Source of the DNA: Haliangium sp963772315
GTDB lineage: Bacteria; Myxococcota_A; Polyangia; Haliangiales; Haliangiaceae
DNA length: 64,000 nt
NCBI GenBank assembly: GCA_963772315.1
Contig: CAVYWJ010000004.1
Span: forward strand, 2,666,001 to 2,730,000
Direction: 5' to 3'
The position numbers and the translations under genes were made by a program. The notes beneath the pieces are model-generated. The model was not told the DNA's origin. It did no database searches and worked only from the letters and a program-made list of their open reading frames with translations. Of this stretch, positions 51,889 to 64,000 are shown in pieces. Positions within the stretch are counted from its first letter, which is position 1; the number at the start of each line of letters is the position of its first letter.

Positions 51889-52332
51889 GTGGCAGACGAA
51901 CGCGGCCGCGGGCTGGGTGACACGCTCTACGACGAGCACGAGCCCACCGAGCAGGTGCGCGCCCTCTGGCACGACGCGCCGGCGCCGGCTGCACCTAGCC
52001 CGGCCGAGGCGCCCCAGTCCTTGTCACCCGCGCCGGCGCCGCGTCCATCCACCGCCGACCCCGAGCGCCTGGTGTTCGTGTCGATGAAGGCGCTGGACGC
52101 GCCTGTCGAGCGGACCGAGGTGATGCCGGCCATCGATCGCCCCGACATGCGGCCGCGGCTGCGTCCGGTCAGCGAGCGGCCGCTCAGGCATCCCACGCCG
52201 CTTCCGCTCGGCAACTACGCGCCGTCGCGCGTCCAGGGCCAGCGCAGCTTGCTGTGGCTGTACGTGATCCTGGCGCTGGCCGCGGCCCTGGCCGGCGCGG
52301 GCATCGCGCTCTGGATCCGCGCCGTCTGGTGA
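51889..52332 (+). CDS. Unknown single-pass membrane protein
   Basis: A 147-residue protein starting at GTG 51889. The first 115 residues are Pro/Ala-rich and probably disordered. A C-terminal helix (LLWLYVILALAAALAGAGIA) ends in a short positively charged tail. This is a tail-anchored layout with the N-terminus in the cytoplasm. No family is recognised. Confidence 0.65.
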   Translation: MADERGRGLGDTLYDEHEPTEQVRALWHDAPAPAAPSPAEAPQSLSPAPAPRPSTADPERLVFVSMKALDAPVERTEVMPAIDRPDMRPRLRPVSERPLRHPTPLPLGNYAPSRVQGQRSLLWLYVILALAAALAGAGIALWIRAVW

Positions 52333-52421
52333 GTGCGCCTCGCGTGGCTGGCCGCTTGCGTCAGCCCGGGTGAGCCGGTACAAGAGCCTCAGTCCTTTGA
52401 ACCCTGGCCAGGAACGCGATC

Positions 52422-53747
<1,326 letters not shown>

Positions 53748-53790
53748 TTTACGCTGGCAACGTCTGCCAGCGCCCAGGAGACGGCACGAC

Positions 53791-54792
<1,002 letters not shown>

Positions 54793-54796
<4 letters not shown>

Positions 54797-55031
54797 AAGC
54801 CACCGTCTACGTCACCTTGAAGCCCGGCGTCCTGGATCCCCAGGGCCAGACCGTTCAGAAGACCCTGGGCCGCCTCGGCTTCCCCGAGGTCGCCGATGTG
54901 CGCGTTGGCAAGTACATCGAGATCGAGCTCGACGAGCGCGACCCCGAGCGAGCCCGCGCGCGCGTCACCGCCATGTGCAAGGAGCTGATCGCCAACCCGG
55001 TGATCGAGGACTTCCGGGTGGAGGTCGCGGA

Positions 55032-55035
<4 letters not shown>
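54793..55035 (+). CDS. purS: FGAM synthase subunit PurS
   Basis: An 80-residue subunit that bridges PurL and PurQ to channel ammonia. The sequence ATVYVTLKPGVLDPQGQTVQ, then LGRLGFPEVADVRVGKYIEI and NPVIEDFRVEV, is typical. The start overlaps the purC stop (ATGA) and its stop overlaps the purQ start (ATGA). Confidence 0.96.
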
Positions 55036-55754
<719 letters not shown>

Positions 55755-55756
55755 CG

Positions 55757-58030
<2,274 letters not shown>

Positions 58031-58122
58031 GCTGCCGCTCACGAGGTCTCACGGGACCGTCGGGCGCGGTGGCAGTAGCTCGTCGACCGGCGGAACGCGG
58101 TGAACCCGCGCCGCGCTCCGGC

Positions 58123-58362
58123 TCACGCGGCGAAGATCTCGTCGAGGGAGGCCGCGTCGAGGAGCCGATCGAACCACTGATCGAGGTCATCGGCGCCCGC
58201 GCTGGCGACGCGTGCGGCGGCGGCCTCGGGCAGGGTGCCGAAGCGCCGCGTGAGCAGTCGGAGCAGATCGCTCTGTCGGCCCTTGTTGATTCCCTTCTCG
58301 ATTCCCTTGTTGAAGGCTTTCTCGAGGGCTTTCTGTTCGACCAGTTGTTCGTAGGTGAGCAT
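58123..58362 (-). CDS. Candidate small Rpn C-terminal protein (RpnS-like) left in copy 1
   Basis: A 79-residue frame starting MLTYEQLVEQKALEKAFNKG and ending LDQWFDRLLDAASLDEIFAA. It corresponds exactly to the C-terminal domain of the full-length Rpn copies, from a methionine conserved in all three. GGAG lies 12 bases upstream of the ATG, which is long for a ribosome-binding site. In described Rpn systems a separately translated C-terminal fragment inhibits the full-length nuclease. That this frame is translated here is inferred. Confidence 0.5.
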   Translation of the reverse strand: MLTYEQLVEQKALEKAFNKGIEKGINKGRQSDLLRLLTRRFGTLPEAAAARVASAGADDLDQWFDRLLDAASLDEIFAA

Positions 58363-59068
58363 GGTGTGTTCGAGCTCCGGGCCCACGACCGGGGCCAGCA
58401 GGCGAGCGAGGCCCGGTCGTGGAAAGGGTGGACGCTTTCGGTATAGTCGAAGATGTAGAACAAGCTCCGGCGGCCGTGCTCGCTGGTGAGTAGCTGGCGA
58501 ACGTCGTCGGTGTGGGTGAGGAGGAAGCCGTCGAGCTGCTCTGACTTGCAGTGCTTCATGCTGCCCAGGGCGAGGCGCGGCAGCGGGGCCAGGAGCGGGG
58601 TGTCGAGGTCCTCGTCCGGGACCGTGTGCAGGTCATGGAGGAAGAAGCGGAACGACAGGAGATGCCCGACGAAATCGGCGCGGGCCTGGTCGGAGAGGTG
58701 ACCTCGATGAGAGCGGTGGGCACGCTCCAGGGACGGGTGCCAAGGTGGAGGACCACCGACGCGGCCGTCGGTGAGCAACGCCTTGAACATGAGGTCGCCG
58801 TGCACCTGCTTGCCGGCATCGCCGACCATGCTGGCGTGTACGGGCTGGAGGCTGTCCCAGTCGATGTGCCGTGAGGCCTCGGGCGGCAGGATCATCCGCA
58901 GCACGGCCGCCGCGTGGGTCGCATCGCCGAAGACGTACCTTTGAACAGCGCGTCGTGGTGCATGGCAATGGACAGGTTCGCCGCTCGTGCGGCACCTGCG
59001 TCAGTCGTATCGGCAGGCGTGTCCGGCGCAGAATCTTCGGACGGTATGTCCGGGCTCTTGCTCGTCAT
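58123..59068 (-). pseudogene. Rpn-family nuclease gene, copy 1, degenerate
   Basis: Compared with copies 2 and 3, this copy has three lesions. A two-base insertion near 58940 (CCTTTGAAC against CCTGAAC) breaks the frame right after HHDALF. A deletion of roughly 150 bases between ACCACCGAC and GCGGCCGTC (about 58762) removes the catalytic E-x-Q block (LLFEHQSS). A four-base deletion near 58403 breaks the frame before GPELEHT. The full nuclease cannot be made. The last 240 bases (58123-58362) remain an open frame from an internal ATG and are listed separately. The start context MTSKSPD with GAGGAC upstream is kept. Confidence 0.88.
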
Positions 59069-59318
59069 GCCGTCCTCATACCGGTAACGCCCGGCGCCGC
59101 ACAGAGCGCGGCGCGCTGTTTCACGCTCCGCCGCGGCCTGCCGCGCCTGCGACCCGCTATCGCCCAGCACCAGCGTGCGCTTGAAATGCCGGCGCTCGTC
59201 ACGCGCGCCGCGGGCGTGCAGATTCGGAGAGGTGCAGGATCCGGACGCGGTGCTCATCCCTCATGCCCGTGAGCCTACCGCCACCGTGCAACGCGGTGAA
59301 CCCGCGCCGCGCTCCGGC

Positions 59319-60398
59319 TCACGCGGCGAAGATCTCGTCGAGGGAGGCCGCGTCGAGGAGCCGATCGAACCACTGATCGAGGTCATCGGCGCCCGCGCTG
59401 GCGACGCGCGCGGCGACTGCCTCGGGCAGGGTGCCGAAGCGCCGCGTGAGCAGTCGGAGCAGATCGCTCTGTCGGCCCTTGTTGAAGGCTTTCTCGAAGA
59501 CTTTCTCGGAGGCTTTCTGTTCGACGAGTTGTTCGTAGGTGAGCATGGTGTGTTCGAGCTCCGGGCCCACGACCGGGGCCAGCAGGCGGATGATCGACGC
59601 TCTGTCGAGGGATGGGTGGACGCTTTCAGTATAGTGGAAGATGCAGAAGAGGCCCCGGCGACCGTGCTCGGTGGTGAGCAGCTGGCGGACGTCGTCGGTG
59701 TGGGCGAGGTAGAACCCGGGGAGCTGTTCTGACTTGCAGTGCTTCATGCTGCCCAGGGCGAGGCGCGGCAGGGGGCTCAGGAGCGGGGTGTCGAGGTCCT
59801 CGTCCGGGACCGTGTGCAGGTCATGGAGGAAGAAGCGGAACGACAGGAGATGGGAGGCGAGATCGGCGCGGGCCTCGTCGGTGAGGTCGGTGAGGTTGAT
59901 GAGGGCAGCGGGAGCGCTCCAGGGACGGGTGCCATGGTGGAGCACCACCGACAGGACGCCAGGCAGGCCGCGCGCGGCGGGGTGCTTCCTGCGCCAGCCG
60001 CGCAGGAAGTTGACGGTCATCCCGGTCATGCGCCAGCTCATCCAGTGGTCGATGCTGCTTTGATGCTCGAAGAGGAGCCAGAGGAACGCGGCGCGGCCGT
60101 CGGTGAGCAACGCCTTGAACACGAGGTCGCCGTGCATCTGCTTGCCGGTATCGCCGACCATGCTGGCGTGCACGGGCTGGAGGCTGTCCCAGTCGATGTG
60201 CCGCGCGGCCTCGGGCGGCAGGATCATCCGCAGCACGGCCGCCGCGTGGGCCACATCGCCGAAGACGTACCTGAACAGCGCGTCGTGGTGCATGGCAATG
60301 GACAGGTTCTCCGCTGGTGCGGCACCTGCGTCGGTCGTATCGGCAGGCGGGTCCGGCGCGGAATCTTCGGACGGCATGTCCGGGCTCTTGCTCGTCAT
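59319..60398 (-). CDS. Rpn-family recombination-promoting nuclease, copy 2
   Basis: A 359-residue PD-(D/E)XK nuclease of the Rpn/Transposase_31 (PF04754) family. The start MTSKSPDMPSEDSAPD has GAGGAC upstream. The core includes HHDALFRYVFGDVAHAAAVL, then HGDLVFKALLTDGRAAFLWL with Asp, and LLFEHQSSIDHWMSWRMTGM with the E-x-Q catalytic pair. The C-terminal domain begins at an internal Met (MLTYEQLVEQKASEKVFEKA, 59546) and has no four-residue repeats (KAFNKGRQSDLL). Upstream in-frame sequence to 60587 is also open and conserved between copies but lacks a better ribosome-binding site. Such proteins increase recombination in E. coli and act in phage defence. Confidence 0.88.
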   Translation of the reverse strand: MTSKSPDMPSEDSAPDPPADTTDAGAAPAENLSIAMHHDALFRYVFGDVAHAAAVLRMILPPEAARHIDWDSLQPVHASMVGDTGKQMHGDLVFKALLTDGRAAFLWLLFEHQSSIDHWMSWRMTGMTVNFLRGWRRKHPAARGLPGVLSVVLHHGTRPWSAPAALINLTDLTDEARADLASHLLSFRFFLHDLHTVPDEDLDTPLLSPLPRLALGSMKHCKSEQLPGFYLAHTDDVRQLLTTEHGRRGLFCIFHYTESVHPSLDRASIIRLLAPVVGPELEHTMLTYEQLVEQKASEKVFEKAFNKGRQSDLLRLLTRRFGTLPEAVAARVASAGADDLDQWFDRLLDAASLDEIFAA

Positions 60399-60648
60399 GC
60401 CGTCCTCATACCGGGAACGCCCGGCGCCGCAAAGAGCGCGGCGCGCTGTTTCACGCTCCGCCGCGGCCTGCCGCGCCTGCGACTCGCTATCGCCCAGCAC
60501 CAGCGTGCGCTTGAATGCCCGGCGCTCGTCACGCGCGCCGCGGGCGTGCAGATTCGGAGAGGTGCAGGATCCGGACGCGGTGCTCATCCCTCATGCCCGT
60601 GAGCCTACCGCCACCGTGCAACGCGGTGAACCCGCGCCGCGCTCCGGC

Positions 60649-61860
60649 TCACGCGGCGAAGATCTCGTCGAGGGAGGCCGCGTCGAGGAGCCGATCGAAC
60701 CACTGATCGAGGTCATCGGCGCCCGCGCCGGCGACGCGCGCGGCGACCGCCTCGGGCAGGGTGCCGAAGCGCCGCGTGAGCAGTCGGAGCAGATCGCTCC
60801 GTCGGCCCTTCTCGATTCCCTTCTCGATTCCCTTCTCGATTCCCTTCTCGATTCCCTTCTCGATTCCCTTCTCGATTCCCTTCTCGATTCCCTTCTCGAT
60901 TCCCTTCTCGATTCCCTTCTCGATTCCCTTCTCGACTCCCTTCTCGAAGGCTTTCTCGAAGACTTTCTCGGAGGCTTTCTGTTCGACGAGTTGTTCGTAG
61001 GTGAGCATGGTGTGTTCGAACTCCGGGCCCACGACCGGGGCCAGCAGGCGGATGAGCGAGGCTCTGTCGAGGGATGGGTGGACGCTTTCAGTATAGTCGA
61101 AGATGAAGAACAGGCCCCGGCGACCGTGCTCGGTGGTGAGCAGCTGGCGGACGTCGTCAGTGTGGGCGAGGTAGAACCCGGGGAGCTGTTCTGACTTGCA
61201 GTGCTTCATGCTGCCCAGGGCGAGGCGCGGCAGGGGGCTCAGGAGCGGGGTGTCGAGGTCCTCGTCCGGGACCGTGTGCAGGTCATGGAGGAAGAAGCGG
61301 AACGACAGGAGATGCCCTGCGAGATTGGCGCGAGCCTCGTCGGTGAGGTCGGTGAGGTCGATGAGGGCAGCGGGAGCGCTCCAGGGACGGCTGCCATGGT
61401 GGAGCACCACCGACAGGACGCCAGGCAGGCCGCGCGCGGCGGGGTGCTTCCTGCGCCAGGCGCGCAGGAAGTTGACGGTCATCCCGGTCATGCGCCAGCT
61501 CATCCAGTGGTCGATACTGCTCTGATGCTCGAAGAGGAGCCAGACGAACGCGACGCGGCCGTCGGTGAGCAATACCTTGAACATGAGGTCGCCGTGCACC
61601 TGCTTGCCGGCATCGCCGACCATGCTGGCGTGCACGGGCTGGAGGCTGTCCCAGTCGATGTGCCGCGCGGCCTCGGGCGGCAGGATCATCCGCAGCACGG
61701 CCGCCGCATGAACCGGATCGCCGAAGACGTACCTGAACAGCGCGTCATGATGCATGGCAATGGCCAGGTTCGCCGCTCGTGCGGCACCTGCGTCGGGCGT
61801 ATCGGCAGGGGTGTCCGGCGCGGAATCTTCGGACGGCATGTCCGGGCTCTTGCTCGTCAT
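60649..61860 (-). CDS. Rpn-family recombination-promoting nuclease, copy 3, with expanded GIEK repeats
   Basis: A 403-residue intact copy. Catalytic region: HGDLMFKVLLTDGRVAFVWL (D91) and LLFEHQSSIDHW (E111, Q113). The C-terminal domain starts at the internal Met MLTYEQLVEQKASEKVFEKA (61008). It then carries one GVEK and ten GIEK units in a row before GRRSDLLRLLTRRFG, coding a long charged helix. Without the repeats the protein matches copy 2 closely. In E. coli Rpn proteins this same region is a dimerisation helix whose four-residue repeats vary in number between strains. The start has GAGGAC upstream. Confidence 0.9.
   Translation of the reverse strand: MTSKSPDMPSEDSAPDTPADTPDAGAARAANLAIAMHHDALFRYVFGDPVHAAAVLRMILPPEAARHIDWDSLQPVHASMVGDAGKQVHGDLMFKVLLTDGRVAFVWLLFEHQSSIDHWMSWRMTGMTVNFLRAWRRKHPAARGLPGVLSVVLHHGSRPWSAPAALIDLTDLTDEARANLAGHLLSFRFFLHDLHTVPDEDLDTPLLSPLPRLALGSMKHCKSEQLPGFYLAHTDDVRQLLTTEHGRRGLFFIFDYTESVHPSLDRASLIRLLAPVVGPEFEHTMLTYEQLVEQKASEKVFEKAFEKGVEKGIEKGIEKGIEKGIEKGIEKGIEKGIEKGIEKGIEKGIEKGRRSDLLRLLTRRFGTLPEAVAARVAGAGADDLDQWFDRLLDAASLDEIFAA
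60809..60941. repeat. 12-bp tandem repeat coding GIEK units in Rpn copy 3
   Basis: Ten perfect copies of the 12-mer CTTCTCGATTCC run from 60809, followed by one CTTCTCGACTCC and the diverged CTTCTCGAAGGC type. Copy 1 has about two related units and copy 2 none. The perfect identity suggests recent slippage. Confidence 0.95.
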
Positions 61861-61926
61861 GCCGTCCTCATACCGGGAACGCCCGGCGCCGCACAGAGCG
61901 CGGCGCGCTGTTTCACGCGCCGCCGC

Positions 61927-62070
61927 GACCTGCCGCGCCTGTGACTCGTGCGGCCGTGCCGCCGCGGCCTGCCGCGCCTGTGACTCGTGCGGCCCGTGCC
62001 GCCCCGCGGCCTGCCGCGCCTGCGACTCGCGCGGCCCGTGCCGCCCCGCGGCGCCTCGCCCCGCGGCGCC
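61927..62070. repeat. About 40-bp GC-rich tandem repeat upstream of rpn copy 3
   Basis: Three imperfect copies of a 39-43 base unit containing CTGCCGCGCCTG, then GACTCG and CGGCCCGTGCCGC, lie between rpn copy 3 and the antiporter. Related single copies of CTGCCGCGCCTGCGACTCGC stand upstream of the other rpn copies, so the array probably grew from that flank. A shorter GCGGCGCCTC repeat lies at the antiporter end. Confidence 0.8.
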
Positions 62071-64000
62071 TCAGCTCGAGGCGCCCGCGAGCAGCGCCTG
62101 GGCGGCCTCGATGGCCTCGTTGGTGCCCGACAGCGCCAGCACGTCCCCGGGCGCGAGCGTCTCACGGCCGGTCGGGGTGACCACGCCGCCGTCCTCGCCG
62201 CGCATGATCGCGAGCACGCTCGCGCCGGTGATGCCGCGCAGGTTGAGCGCGGCCAGGGTCTGGCCCACGGCGAGGCTGTCGCTGCCCAGCCGGTGGGCCG
62301 TGATCGGGCCGAGGCCAGGCAGGAGCTTCTCCAGCGCGTGGGTCTCGGGCTTCTCGACCGCGCGCTGCTGGCGCAGGAGCTCGATGATCACCTCGGCGCC
62401 GGCGCGCACGTGGCCTTCGAGGTTGGTCGTGCTGCGCCACAGGCCGATGCCGAGCGCGATCACCGTGACGGCCAGGATCGGCAGGCCGTAGAACAGCGGC
62501 AAGAACGGCTGCGTCACGGCCAGGATCGGCACCCCGACCAGCAGGATGATGGTGAGCTGCAGCGTGAGGATGAAGGCCCGGCGCGGCGCCGCGGCCAGAT
62601 CGAGCTTGCCGGGGTCGGCCATGGGCAGGGCCGCGGTGGCCAGGGCCACGCCCAGGTTGCGCGCGCAGCGCATCACGCCGAGCGCGAACGGGAAGGCCAC
62701 CAGCAGCGCCGCGGCCACGATCACCGCCATGCTGGCCGGCTCCGGCAGGGTGACGTAGCGCGCCAGCAGCGCGGTCAGCCTGGGCGCCGTCACCGCCACC
62801 CCGATCACGATCGCGATGATCACCGCGCCGTCGAGCAGGAGCAGCGCGATCAGCCGGCGCGTGCGCGAGCCGCGCCGCTCCTTGCGCGCGCCGGGCGTGC
62901 GCAGCGCCTCCAGCCAGGTGCCGTACAGCGCGGCGAACGTCTGCACCGGGTGGGGCAGGCGCCGCTCCACGGACAGCGCCACGCGTTCGGACACGCGGAC
63001 CATCCAGGGCGTGGTGAAGGTGGTGATCACGGCCACCGCGACCGCGACCGGGTACAGGAAGTCGCCGATGACGCCGCCGGCCACGCCGATGCCGGCGATG
63101 ATGAAGCCGAACTCGCCGATCTGCGCCAGGCTCAAGCCGACGCGCAGCGACGTGCGCACGCCCGCGCCGCTGAGGAAGCTGCCCAGGGCGACGAACCAGA
63201 TCTTGCCGGCGAGGACGAGCACGGTCAGCACCACCACCACCGGCCACTCGGCCAGGATGATCCTGGGATCGACCATCATGCCCACCGAGACGAAGAACAC
63301 GGCGGCGAAGAGATCGCGCAGGGGCATGGTCAGGTGCTCGACCTGCTTGGCGCGCCCCGACTCGGCCACCAGCGAGCCGGCCATGAACGCGCCCAGGGCC
63401 ACCGAGTAGCCGAGCTCCTGCGCCAGCAGGGCCACGCCGAAGCAGATGCCCATGCTCGCGACCAGCAGCGTCTCCTGGCTCTCCAGCCGGGCCACGGCGC
63501 GGATGAAGCGCGGCACCACCAGGAAGCCGATCACCAGCAGCGCGGCCATGAACAGCGCCAGCCGGCCGGTGGTGGCGGCCAGCATCCCGGCCGACATGCC
63601 GCTGCCCGAGGCGATGGTCGTCAGCAGCGTGATGAGCAGCACCGCGGCCAGGTCCTCGACGATGAGCACGCCAAACGCCAGCTCCGAGAGCTGCGCGTCA
63701 ACCTTCTGCTCGGCCAGCGTGGGCGCGACGATCATCGTGCTGGAGATGCTGACGATCGCGCCGCAAAACAGGCTCTCCTGCCAGGTCCAGCCCAGCAGCA
63801 CGCCCGCGGTGTAGCCCAGCCACATCATGCCGCCGATCTGGATGAGGCCGGTGAGCCCGGCCGTGGGCAGGACGCGCACGAAGCGCGTGATGCTGAACTC
63901 CAGGCCGATCGAGAACATCACCAGGATGACGCCGAAGCTCGGACAGGTGGTGCACGCGCTCGACGTCGGCGAACAGCGGGATGGGCACGTGCGGGCCCAC
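62071..64000 (-). CDS. CPA2-family cation/proton antiporter with TrkA-C domain, partial
   Basis: A Kef/RosB-type antiporter of the inner membrane. The frame from about 63921 starts within the first helices (MMFSIGLEFSITRFVRVLPT). It has a dozen hydrophobic helices, including LAFGVLIVEDLAAVLLITLL with the ED pair typical of CPA2, GYSVALGAFMAGSLVAESGR and DLFAAVFFVSVGMMVDPRII. The C-terminal TrkA-C domain reads LNLRGITGASVLAIMRGEDG and ETLAPGDVLALSGTNEAIEA. Nearer the edge, VPIPLFADVERVHHLSE reads in another frame; a single extra base near 63936 (GAG plus C) splits them. The N-terminus lies beyond the window. The transported ion is not determinable. Confidence 0.88.
   Translation of the reverse strand, partial: WARTCPSRCSPTSSACTTCPSFGVILVMFSIGLEFSITRFVRVLPTAGLTGLIQIGGMMWLGYTAGVLLGWTWQESLFCGAIVSISSTMIVAPTLAEQKVDAQLSELAFGVLIVEDLAAVLLITLLTTIASGSGMSAGMLAATTGRLALFMAALLVIGFLVVPRFIRAVARLESQETLLVASMGICFGVALLAQELGYSVALGAFMAGSLVAESGRAKQVEHLTMPLRDLFAAVFFVSVGMMVDPRIILAEWPVVVVLTVLVLAGKIWFVALGSFLSGAGVRTSLRVGLSLAQIGEFGFIIAGIGVAGGVIGDFLYPVAVAVAVITTFTTPWMVRVSERVALSVERRLPHPVQTFAALYGTWLEALRTPGARKERRGSRTRRLIALLLLDGAVIIAIVIGVAVTAPRLTALLARYVTLPEPASMAVIVAAALLVAFPFALGVMRCARNLGVALATAALPMADPGKLDLAAAPRRAFILTLQLTIILLVGVPILAVTQPFLPLFYGLPILAVTVIALGIGLWRSTTNLEGHVRAGAEVIIELLRQQRAVEKPETHALEKLLPGLGPITAHRLGSDSLAVGQTLAALNLRGITGASVLAIMRGEDGGVVTPTGRETLAPGDVLALSGTNEAIEAAQALLAGASS

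Larger units (their letters stand above)
58093..61926. repeat. Threefold tandem duplication of about 1.3 kb carrying the rpn genes
   Basis: The junction sequence beginning AACGCGGTGAACCCGCGCCG recurs at about 58094, 59289 and 60619, in each case 30 bases before the rpn stop. The upstream flank is also shared, with the CTGCCGCGCCTG motif and the GATTCGGAGAGGTGCAGGAT block between copies. Copies 2 and 3 are closest; copy 1 has decayed. Confidence 0.9.

Noticed and set aside
58123..61860. Transposase genes or an insertion sequence
   Set aside because: The Rpn family is sometimes labelled transposase, but there are no terminal inverted repeats or target duplications. The copies form a simple tandem duplication.

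Overview
The window is very GC-rich and gene-dense, and its genes point to a myxobacterium-like member of the Myxococcota. This is inferred from the GC-rich third codon positions, a Ser/Thr kinase with a PEGA tail, many small lipoproteins, a large GAF/histidine-kinase hybrid and the housekeeping gene orders. No rRNA is present, so the taxonomy is not proven.

Layout. 1-5.2 kb (minus): tig-clpP-clpX-lon, the protein-folding and ATP-dependent proteolysis cluster, with lon cut by the left edge. 5.3-15.2 kb: an unknown winged-helix-like protein, a hexapeptide acetyltransferase, a TPR lipoprotein, a TPR/outer-membrane protein, a Ser/Thr kinase, a D,D-carboxypeptidase and two adjacent TldD/PmbA-like proteins. 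15.2-24 kb: tRNA-Leu, small Cys-containing lipoproteins flanking a 42-bp palindromic repeat array, a papain-like peptidase, DUF2157 and DUF4401/GDYXXLXY membrane proteins, a TPR-zincin and a LppC-like lipoprotein. 24-26.6 kb: proS and pyrF. 26.6-30.2 kb: an accessory island with an unknown gene plus a HEPN-motif gene, a divergent AAA ATPase plus TOPRIM-like (DUF3226) pair, and a second 42-bp palindromic array of different sequence. 30.3-37.3 kb: rlmB, a membrane protein, a hybrid histidine kinase, tRNA-Glu and tRNA-Gln, and a nitrilase. 37.6-51.3 kb: rimP-nusA-ylxR-infB-ylxP-rbfA-nrnA, a diheme lipoprotein, truB-rpsO-pnp, the transcription/translation/RNA-decay cluster, with a terminator directly in front of rimP. 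51.3-58 kb: dut, a small membrane protein and purB-purC-purS-purQ-purL. 58-62 kb: three tandem Rpn nuclease-family genes, one decayed and one with ten 12-bp (four-residue) repeats. 62-64 kb: a CPA2 cation/proton antiporter, cut by the right edge.

Three things stand out. (1) The Rpn cluster resembles the described gene-within-gene Rpn toxin/antitoxin arrangement; copy 1 has lost its nuclease core but keeps an intact C-terminal small reading frame. (2) Two repeat arrays unrelated in sequence share the same architecture: two dyads per unit, a TGCA-bearing core and a period of about 42 bp. (3) Conserved genes (lon, clpX, clpP, infB, pnp, purB, purC and others) are broken by single extra bases that lie, wherever the frame can be read, at the wobble position of a codon, where two alternative third bases are both present. 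This looks like a mixed-haplotype consensus artefact rather than true gene decay, and those genes are annotated here as intact in the organism.
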